A stretch of 64,000 nucleotides of DNA, from contig NZ_LT629793.1 of the NCBI RefSeq assembly GCF_900105735.1, positions 6,634,001 through 6,698,000 on the forward strand, read 5' to 3'. How positions within the stretch are numbered: the first letter of the stretch is position 1; every line of letters begins with the position of its first letter. The position numbers and the translations under genes are program-made. Below the pieces are notes generated by a model, which saw only the letters and a list, made by a program, of their open reading frames with translations, searched no databases and had not been told where the DNA came from. This document shows, piece by piece, positions 58,643-64,000 of this stretch. Origin of the DNA: Pseudomonas yamanorum (GTDB lineage Bacteria; Pseudomonadota; Gammaproteobacteria; Pseudomonadales; Pseudomonadaceae).

Positions 58643-59317
58643 ATGTTCAGCCTTACCCATTATGAAACCCCATGCGCCGAGCCGATCAACGCGCAGATCC
58701 TGCAGATGGTGGTCGACAACCTGACGGACATCAGCATGGTCGCCATCCCGCCGAGCAACCTGCTGTACAACGTCTACCAGTACGCGATCGGCTACGAAGT
58801 GCACCTGTACCTCGAAGCGCTGGGCGGCTCCAAAGGCATTGCGGTTGAATTGATCGTCGCACTGGACGCGCAGGAGCAGGTGATCGGCTTCCTGCTGTAC
58901 CTGCCGGTGAAAGACGATCCCGAGGCGTGCGGCGTGGCGTACATGGCGGTGCACGCCAGCCATCGGCGCAAAGGCGTGGCGCGGGCGATGATGCAGGACA
59001 TGCTGGCCCGCTACCCCCATGCCGAACTGACCTGCGCGGTAGAGAAGGTACCGGCGTTCGAGTCCATGGGCTTTCAACTGCGCGGCGTGCGCGGTACCCA
59101 GGTGCTGATGAACACCCGCGACTACAGCACTGACGGTCTGATGGGTTTGCTGGATGTGGCGTCGATCTACAGCTCGCTGGAGGTGCGACAGATCCACACT
59201 TATCTCCTGCAAAAACACGGTAAGCGGGCGATGATCGATGCGGAAAAACAACGTGATCGTCACTTCGACCAAATGACCCACAAGGCCCGGATGTTTGTGC
59301 ACGCAAGGCTGGGCTAA
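58643..59317 (+). CDS. GNAT-family N-acetyltransferase
   Basis: A 224-residue protein with a central GNAT core: VAYMAVHASHRRKGVARAMMQDMLARY contains the R-x-x-G-x-A acetyl-CoA loop. A C-terminal extension of about 70 residues (STDGLMGLLDVASIYSSLEVRQIHTYLLQKHG ...) is not part of the usual fold. AGGA precedes ATG 58643. Its last 4 bp overlap the convergent TetR gene. Substrate unknown. Confidence 0.83.
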   Translation: MFSLTHYETPCAEPINAQILQMVVDNLTDISMVAIPPSNLLYNVYQYAIGYEVHLYLEALGGSKGIAVELIVALDAQEQVIGFLLYLPVKDDPEACGVAYMAVHASHRRKGVARAMMQDMLARYPHAELTCAVEKVPAFESMGFQLRGVRGTQVLMNTRDYSTDGLMGLLDVASIYSSLEVRQIHTYLLQKHGKRAMIDAEKQRDRHFDQMTHKARMFVHARLG

Positions 59318-59916
59318 CGCGCTCCTCGACTCACCATCGACTTGATGCTTGCAAACAGCTCCTCCTGTGCCTCCAGCGCGCTGATTTCCCCGCTCGCTGC
59401 GGCATGGGACAAGGCTTCCGCTGCACCCAGCATCCCCCTCAAACCGGCCTGGGTTATCACACCGTCCATGGCAAAAGGGGCGAGGGCATCGCGGCACTTG
59501 CCGAGGAATATCACGTCGTACTCACGCTTGATGCTCTCCAGTTCCGGACTGCCAGCCAAGGCGGAAATCACGCCCGGAATTTCACGTCCCTGCAGCAACA
59601 CACAGTCGACATAGCACGAGGCGATGACCCACGCGCGGTCGTCCAGGGTGGGTTCGCTGGCTTCGATCGCGGCGGCAAACACTTGGTTCTGACGGGCGTC
59701 GAAATCTTCATACAGCGCGGCCAACAGCCCCGCGCGATCGCCAAAATGGCCATACACCACCGGCTTTGTAACACCGGCCAACTCAGCCAGGTGCCCCAGG
59801 GTCAGGGCATCGGTGCCTTCTTCTCGCACCAGTTGCCAGGCCACGTCGAGCAACTGGCGCAACCGGTCATCCCGGGACAGGCGACGGCGAGGGGCAGGGG
59901 ATTGATCGCTTGACAT
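59314..59916 (-). CDS. TetR-family regulator
   Basis: A 200-residue repressor: RDDRLRQLLDVAWQLVREEGTDALTLGHLAELAGVTKPVVYGHFGDRAGLLAALYEDF is a clear TetR helix-turn-helix, with a helical ligand domain after residue 70. It is divergent from the quinone-reductase-like gene at 60007 across a 90-bp gap containing a TTACCagcGGTAA palindrome, so it most likely represses that gene. Confidence 0.88.
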   Translation of the reverse strand: MSSDQSPAPRRRLSRDDRLRQLLDVAWQLVREEGTDALTLGHLAELAGVTKPVVYGHFGDRAGLLAALYEDFDARQNQVFAAAIEASEPTLDDRAWVIASCYVDCVLLQGREIPGVISALAGSPELESIKREYDVIFLGKCRDALAPFAMDGVITQAGLRGMLGAAEALSHAAASGEISALEAQEELFASIKSMVSRGAR

Positions 59917-59931
59917 GCTTATATACCAAAA

Positions 59932-59953
59932 GTAACTTACCAGCGGTAACTTA
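59932..59953. promoter_or_regulatory. TetR operator: TTACCagcGGTAA inside GTAACTTA direct repeats
   Basis: The palindrome TTACC-AGC-GGTAA occupies 59937-59949. It is embedded in two direct copies of GTAACTTA (59932-59939 and 59946-59953). It lies 16-37 bp upstream of the TetR start in the divergent gap. Confidence 0.6.
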
Positions 59954-60006
59954 GCTCAAGCCTACTCAATTTGCCTTCTCATCGCCACCCCGAAGGAGTC
60001 ACCGCT

Positions 60007-60612
60007 ATGCACGCGCTGATCGTTGTTGCTCATCATGACTCACACTCCCTGAACCACAGCCTCGCCAAACAGACCGCCGCCGGCATAACCGCCGCCGGCC
60101 ACACCTTTGAAATCGCCGACCTCGCCGCTGAAGGTTTCGACCCGCGTTACAACGCCGCCGACCATAAAGTGCATCGCACCCGCGCCACGCCGCCGGCCGA
60201 CGTACTGGCCGAACAGGCCCGTCTGGACCGCGCCGACGCCTTGGTGCTGGTGTTCCCGATATTCTGGTGGTCGATGCCGGCCTTGCTCAAGGGCTGGATC
60301 GACCGGGTATTCGTCAACGGTTGGGCGATCGACTACAGCCTTGAGACGAAGGTGGTGAAAAAGCTCGGCCACTTGCAGGTTCACTTGCTGGGCGTCGGCG
60401 GGGCGGACGAAGGTGTGTTTGAACGCCACGGCTATGCCAACGCCATGCGTACGCAAATCGACCACGGGATCTTTGATTACTGCGGTGCGAAAGTGCTGAC
60501 ATCCGAGCTGCTACTGGACTCGGAAAGTGGCGCTGCCGAACAGCACCTGGAAACGGTGGCGAAGTTGGGGCGACAACTGTTCGTGACCCTTGAACCTTGC
60601 GAAACCGCCTAA
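60007..60612 (+). CDS. NAD(P)H quinone oxidoreductase-like flavoprotein (MdaB/KefF type)
   Basis: A 201-residue flavodoxin-fold protein: ALIVVAHHDSHSLNHSLAKQ (FMN/FAD phosphate loop), ADALVLVFPIFWWSMPALLKGWIDRVFVNGWAIDY, and HLLGVGGADEGVFERHGY. The family reduces quinones with two electrons. AAGGAG precedes ATG 60007; the longer frame from 59971 is not needed. Divergent from the TetR gene, so it is probably induced by quinones or similar electrophiles. Confidence 0.88.
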   Translation: MHALIVVAHHDSHSLNHSLAKQTAAGITAAGHTFEIADLAAEGFDPRYNAADHKVHRTRATPPADVLAEQARLDRADALVLVFPIFWWSMPALLKGWIDRVFVNGWAIDYSLETKVVKKLGHLQVHLLGVGGADEGVFERHGYANAMRTQIDHGIFDYCGAKVLTSELLLDSESGAAEQHLETVAKLGRQLFVTLEPCETA

Positions 60613-61478
60613 ACCAGGCTGCTCTGTATGAGCGCTGCCAGCTGTGCTACCGCAGCGCCTGGCGCTGGATGGCTGCAATGCAATTCATAGCCAAGGGACG
60701 GCACCGGCGGCAGGCCGTCGAGCACCCGCAGGTGCGCAGGCAAACCGATGCGGGTGCGCAAGGTCACGCCCAGCCCGGCATCGACCGCCGCCCAGATCCC
60801 GCCCACGCTGGGGCTGGTCAAGGCAATGCGCCAGGCAATGCCGGCGCGGTCCAGGGCTTCAGTGGCCGCGCTGCGCAATACGCAGGGCGCCTCGAACATC
60901 ACCAGCGGCAGCGGCGCATCTTCGGCGCGCGGTAGTAGGGGGTTGTCCCGGGGCCCGATCCAGTGCATGGGTGTCTGCCCCAGGCGGGTGCGGCAGGACG
61001 ATGTCTGACCGATTTCCCAGGTCAGCGCCAGGTCCAGGCTCGCGCTGTCGATCAGGGTCAGCAGCTCGGCATTGCGGCCTATCCGCACTTCAAGACTGAT
61101 CATCGGATACAACCTGGCGAAGCGTCGAAGGATGTCACTGAGCACGTGCTCGCCAAAATCCTCCTGCAAGCCGAGGCGCAAAGTGCCGGCGGTTTGGGTT
61201 TCGTTAAGGCTGCTAAAAACAGTGTCATTGAGGTCCAGCAACCGCCTGGCGTGGCCGAGCAGCGCTTCACCCACCGGCGTCAGCACCAGCCCGCGCCCGG
61301 ATTTGCTCAGCACCGGCGTGCCGACCTGTTCTTCGAGTTTCTTTAATTGCGCGCTGACGGCTGAGGTCGAACGGCCCAGGCGGTCCGCCGCTTTGGCAAA
61401 GCTGTTCAGCTCCACGCCCGTGACGAAGGTGCGCAGTACATCAAGGTCGAAGGTGGGGCGGCGCATTGAATGGTCCAT
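60609..61478 (-). CDS. LysR-family regulator
   Basis: A 289-residue LysR regulator: FDLDVLRTFVTGVELNSFAKAADRLGRSTSAVSAQLKKLEEQVGTPVLSKSGRGLVLTPVG at the N-terminus, effector domain from residue 95. It is divergent from the carboxymuconolactone-decarboxylase remnant and tautomerase genes, its likely targets. The start may be ATG 61478 or ATG 61466. Its stop overlaps the convergent flavoprotein stop by 4 bp. Confidence 0.86.
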   Translation of the reverse strand: MDHSMRRPTFDLDVLRTFVTGVELNSFAKAADRLGRSTSAVSAQLKKLEEQVGTPVLSKSGRGLVLTPVGEALLGHARRLLDLNDTVFSSLNETQTAGTLRLGLQEDFGEHVLSDILRRFARLYPMISLEVRIGRNAELLTLIDSASLDLALTWEIGQTSSCRTRLGQTPMHWIGPRDNPLLPRAEDAPLPLVMFEAPCVLRSAATEALDRAGIAWRIALTSPSVGGIWAAVDAGLGVTLRTRIGLPAHLRVLDGLPPVPSLGYELHCSHPAPGAAVAQLAALIQSSLV

Positions 61479-61573
61479 TAAAACGGGATGGTGGGTGCCA
61501 TTAAATCTGATATTCGGAATGATCCTGGCTTGCTAGTTTTTGCCCGTCAACTGAATTGTCGGAGCGAGAGCCC

Positions 61574-61714
61574 ATGAGCAACAAATTTACCGAGCTGACC
61601 CGCGACGTGCTGTTTGCCGATATCTGGGAGCGCGAGGGCCTGTCGCCCAGGGAGCGCAGCCTGATCACCGTGGCGGCGCTGAACCTGTTGGCAGCCATCC
61701 CTCCTGCGGAGTAA
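61574..61714 (+). pseudogene. Truncated carboxymuconolactone decarboxylase-family gene
   Basis: ATG 61574 begins a clear CMD-family N-terminus (KFTELTRDVLFADIWERE, then GLSPRERSLITVAAL), but the frame ends after 46 codons (NLLAAIPPAE, TAA 61712-61714) where the family continues for 80 or more residues. The catalytic Cys-x-x-Cys/His region is missing. The tautomerase ATG follows after 5 bp. The likely cause is an internal in-frame deletion that joined the N-terminal part to the last codons. Not listed by ordinary ORF cut-offs because of its length. Confidence 0.7.
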
Positions 61715-61719
61715 CCACC

Positions 61720-62094
61720 ATGCCTTACGCCCGAATCTCACTGCACCGTGGGAAATCCCCTGAGTATCTGCAAGCGCTTTCAAAGGGATTGCATGACGCC
61801 CTGGTTGAAAGCTTCAAGATTCCTGACGCGGATCGCTTCCACGTGATCCACCAGCACGAAATTGGCGAGATGATCATCGACCCCAACTACCTGGGCGGCC
61901 CCCGCAGCCACGACTATGTACTCATCGCGATCACGGGCGGTAAACCTCGTGATACCGAGACAAAACGGCGGTTTTACCAAGTATTGGTAGAGCGGCTGGA
62001 GGCTGCGATTGGGCTGAGCCCCGAGGATGTGATGGTGGTGATTACGACGACGGCGGCGGATGAGTGGTCGTTTGCAGGTGGCAGAGGGAACTGA
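61720..62094 (+). CDS. Tautomerase-family protein (4-OT/MIF superfamily)
   Basis: A 124-residue protein starting Met-Pro-Tyr-Ala-Arg-Ile, so the catalytic Pro1 of the tautomerase superfamily would be exposed after Met removal. DRFHVIHQHEIGEMIIDPNYLGGPRSHDYVLIAIT and GLSPEDVMVVITTTAADEWSFAGG match the long (fused-length) tautomerases. It is preceded by the CMD remnant and controlled presumably by the divergent LysR. Substrate unknown. Confidence 0.87.
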   Translation: MPYARISLHRGKSPEYLQALSKGLHDALVESFKIPDADRFHVIHQHEIGEMIIDPNYLGGPRSHDYVLIAITGGKPRDTETKRRFYQVLVERLEAAIGLSPEDVMVVITTTAADEWSFAGGRGN

Positions 62095-62484
62095 TCAACT
62101 TTCGCGAAACAAGTCATGAGCATCCAGCAACCGATACGCAATCTCCGGCCGTTTCTCCATGCCCTTGCGAATCGCTGCCGGAATCGACTGCCGGGTCTTG
62201 CGACACAACCCCGGCAAGTCATCGATAACGATCTGAATCCCGCGCATCGTCTTCACTTCCGTATGGCCCGGCGCGACATGCACGCGAATCCCCAGTTGCT
62301 GGTGCATCAGCTGTTGCATGCGCTCCAGGTCGGGCAGGCTTTGCAGGTTTTCGAGGCGTTCGAGCAGGCGTTTTTCTTCCTGGCGCGTCAGGTGCAGGAT
62401 GCGCGGATCGGCGCCGGGAACGTCGAGCAGTTGCTCACGATTGCAGTCGCAGACGCCGGGTGGGCAGGGTTGGCGAATCGTCAT
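62095..62484 (-). CDS. Conserved hypothetical protein, 129 residues
   Basis: A soluble protein with an N-terminal cysteine cluster (PCPPGVCDCNRE, Cys at 7, 12 and 14) that could bind metal. A helical segment (LTRQEEKRLLERLENLQSLPDLERMQQLMHQQLGIRVHV) follows, then a basic region (GMEKRPEIAYRLLDAHDLF). GGGAGG precedes ATG 62484. It abuts the tautomerase stop (adjacent bases) and lies 32 bp after aroA on the same strand, perhaps co-transcribed. Family not recognised. Confidence 0.65.
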   Translation of the reverse strand: MTIRQPCPPGVCDCNREQLLDVPGADPRILHLTRQEEKRLLERLENLQSLPDLERMQQLMHQQLGIRVHVAPGHTEVKTMRGIQIVIDDLPGLCRKTRQSIPAAIRKGMEKRPEIAYRLLDAHDLFRES

Positions 62485-62516
62485 GCAGTCTCCCTCCCGT
62501 TACCGGCGCCGGCGGC

Positions 62517-63773
62517 TTAATACGTCAGATGGACCCCAAGGCTTTCCAGCTCTTTCCAGTACTCAGGATAGGTCTTGCCGACGCAGTCCGGGTCCTGAAT
62601 CCTGATCCCCGAGACCTTCAAGCCCGCCAAGGCAAAGCACATGGCGATGCGGTGGTCGGCGTGGGTGTCGATCAGCGCGTTGCACGTGGTGCCCGCCAGG
62701 GCCGGATCGCTGGCCACCAGCAAGTCATCACCTTCAATGGTCGCCAGGCCCGGACGGATTTCATTCAGGCCGTCATGCAGTGCCTGCACCCGATCACATT
62801 CCTTGACCCGCAGGTTGGCCAGTTCCGTGAAACGTACCGGCGTGTTGTTGAACGCGGCCAGTACGGCGAGGGTGGGGATTGCGTCCTGCATCTGCGAGCC
62901 GATGACTACCGGCTGCATCTGCGGGAACTGTGCGATCACTGCCTGGGCCTTGGCATCGGGCTGGGTGAAATCCTGCGGGGCGACACCGAGGTCGATGCGG
63001 CCGCCGGTCAACACTTCGGCAGCCCACAAGTAGGTGGCGGCGGAAGCGTCAGGTTCGATCAGGTAATCGTGGGCGGTGTAGCCGGTCGGGGCCACGCGCC
63101 AGGTGCTTTCATCAACGATGTCCACCTGGGCACCGAAGGCGCGCATGCAGTCCAGAGTCAGGTCGACGTAGCCACGGGCGCCAATGTCCTTGCCGGTCAG
63201 GGCCACTTCAATGGGGGCTTCGCCGCACGCCGCCAGCATCAACAGTGCTGATACATACTGGCTCGACAGGCCGCCGTCGATCTCGAAACGCTTGGCTTGC
63301 ACGCGGCCAGTGCCATGGACGGTCACGGGTGGGCAACCGGTAGGGCTATCGACCTGGATGCCATTCTGGCCGAGGGTCGCCAGCAGCGGGCCGATCGGGC
63401 GTTTTTGCATGTAGGCGTCGCCGTCCAGCACCACGGTGCCTTGCACGGTGGCCACGGCGGCGGTGAGAAAGCGCATCGCGGTGCCGGCGTTGCCGAGGAA
63501 CAGCGGTTGCGCCGGCAATTGCAGCTTGCCAACGCTGGTGACGACGAACGTGGTGTCGTCCGGTTCATCGATCACCACGCCCATCTGCCGCAGGGCCACC
63601 GACATGTGGCGGGTGTCATCGCTTTTCAGCGCGCCGCTCAAACGGCTGGTGCCCTTGGCCAGGGCCGCCAGCAGCAGGGCACGGTTGGTAATGGATTTGG
63701 AGCCGGGGGGCGCTACCTTGCCGTTCAGTGGAAAGTTGGGCGGTGTAACGGTCACGGTTTTCTGCGAACTCAA
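62517..63773 (-). CDS. aroA: Stand-alone EPSP synthase (3-phosphoshikimate 1-carboxyvinyltransferase)
   Basis: A 418-residue enzyme of the shikimate pathway. KVAPPGSKSITNRALLLAALAKG, LGNAGTAMRFLTAAVA, the QKRPIGPLL segment, DGGLSSQYVSALLML, and the LRVKECDR motif are all class I-like. In Pseudomonas the main EPSP synthase is usually fused to a prephenate dehydrogenase, so this is likely a second copy. At the position of E. coli Pro101 (after NAGTAMR) it has Phe102. The start is taken as TTG 63773, with AGGAG 10 bp upstream; TTG 63794 has no such site. Confidence 0.9.
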   Translation of the reverse strand: MSSQKTVTVTPPNFPLNGKVAPPGSKSITNRALLLAALAKGTSRLSGALKSDDTRHMSVALRQMGVVIDEPDDTTFVVTSVGKLQLPAQPLFLGNAGTAMRFLTAAVATVQGTVVLDGDAYMQKRPIGPLLATLGQNGIQVDSPTGCPPVTVHGTGRVQAKRFEIDGGLSSQYVSALLMLAACGEAPIEVALTGKDIGARGYVDLTLDCMRAFGAQVDIVDESTWRVAPTGYTAHDYLIEPDASAATYLWAAEVLTGGRIDLGVAPQDFTQPDAKAQAVIAQFPQMQPVVIGSQMQDAIPTLAVLAAFNNTPVRFTELANLRVKECDRVQALHDGLNEIRPGLATIEGDDLLVASDPALAGTTCNALIDTHADHRIAMCFALAGLKVSGIRIQDPDCVGKTYPEYWKELESLGVHLTY

Positions 63774-63857
63774 GGTACAAGGCTCCTGCTTCAAGGCGGG
63801 TGGCGTTTGGCGGACACGAATAATCGGCCAAACACGCCACCCTTGTCGAGCATGGAT

Positions 63858-64000
63858 CTACGCCTCAAGCCCCGCCACCGGCTTCCAGCCTGCCAGCGGC
63901 GTCAGAAAGTGCAGCTCAAAGCGCCGCTCGCTGAACGCCCAGCGCCCTTGCCGGCGTTCGAACCGGTCGTGATAAAGACCGCTGATCTGCACCTGCCCCA
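63858..64000 (-). CDS. NTF2/SnoaL-like protein, N-terminus cut by window edge
   Basis: The last 47 codons of a minus-strand gene enter from the right edge and end at TAG 63858-63860. The readable end (GQVQISGLYHDRFERRQG, then RWAFSERRFELHFLTPLAGW) is typical of SnoaL_4/NTF2-like proteins, whose C-terminal strand carries a YxDRFxRxxGxWxFxxR pattern. The gene lies 84 bp upstream of aroA on the same strand. Function unknown. Confidence 0.7.
   Translation of the reverse strand, partial: GQVQISGLYHDRFERRQGRWAFSERRFELHFLTPLAGWKPVAGLEA

Noticed and set aside
1..64000. CRISPR arrays, tRNA or rRNA genes, prophage or insertion sequences
   Set aside because: No regularly spaced repeats other than the coding 60-bp repeat, no cloverleaf-like genes and no transposase or phage structural genes were seen on either strand.

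Overview
The window looks like a chromosomal segment of a fluorescent pseudomonad, probably the Pseudomonas fluorescens group. The evidence is the GC-rich codon use, a DUF2388 protein, an OprD-family porin, an OsmC-YcaO fusion, REP-type inverted repeats and dense short operons mixed with many LysR, GntR, TetR and LacI regulators. I see no rRNA, tRNA, CRISPR array, insertion sequence or prophage. Both edges cut genes for NTF2/SnoaL-like proteins.

Layout. 0-4.5 kb: small housekeeping or hypothetical genes (RidA-like, CPBP protease, a secreted protein of 20-residue tandem repeats, an XRE/MmyB regulator, two small membrane proteins). 4.5-9.6 kb: a divergent sugar or inositol-type catabolic locus (orphan periplasmic binding protein, Fe(II)/2-oxoglutarate dioxygenase and SDR on one side; LacI regulator and IolG-like dehydrogenase on the other). 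9.6-12.2 kb: reverse transsulfuration pair. 12.4-15.9 kb: allophanate hydrolase with its GntR regulator, then a DapA-like aldolase. 16-19.6 kb: esterase, VOC protein, diguanylate cyclase, LysE exporter. 19.8-23.7 kb: an AT-richer accessory block with an unknown membrane protein, a beta-lactamase-fold hydrolase whose nucleophile is Cys, a fatty acid desaturase, and a serine-recombinase homologue that has lost its catalytic arginines and sits behind three phased direct repeats.

23.7-32.3 kb: nucleotide kinase-like protein, epoxide hydrolase, a type-2 ArgC with a divergent LysR, DUF2388 protein, a lipoprotein gene broken by an in-frame amber codon, an alpha/beta hydrolase and OsmC-YcaO. 32.3-37.2 kb: tripartite EmrAB/TolC-type efflux operon with a divergent TetR (CecR-type) regulator. 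37.2-44.5 kb: LysE exporter with an overlooked 50-residue upstream gene, a secreted hydrolase, Lrp regulator, then an acetylpolyamine module (deacetylase, permease, OprD porin) and a TOBE protein. 44.5-48.3 kb: cytochrome P460 with two exported alpha/beta hydrolases and a MerR regulator. 48.4-52.8 kb: diguanylate cyclase, hybrid histidine kinase, Ohr, CAP-domain protein.

52.8-56.3 kb: L-2-hydroxyglutarate locus (MFS symporter, lhgO, FCD-GntR regulator) with matching operators before lhgO and the regulator. 56.3-64 kb: MFS/LysR pair, acetyltransferase, TetR/quinone-reductase pair, LysR next to a truncated carboxymuconolactone-decarboxylase remnant and a tautomerase, a small unknown protein, and a stand-alone EPSP synthase.

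The most unusual items are the degenerate recombinase with its phased repeats, the Cys-for-Ser hydrolase beside the desaturase, the dioxygenase-containing inositol-type locus with four phased ACCTCA repeats, the secreted 20-residue repeat protein, and several operator pairs readable directly from the sequence. All functions are inferred from protein motifs and gene context; no database search was run.
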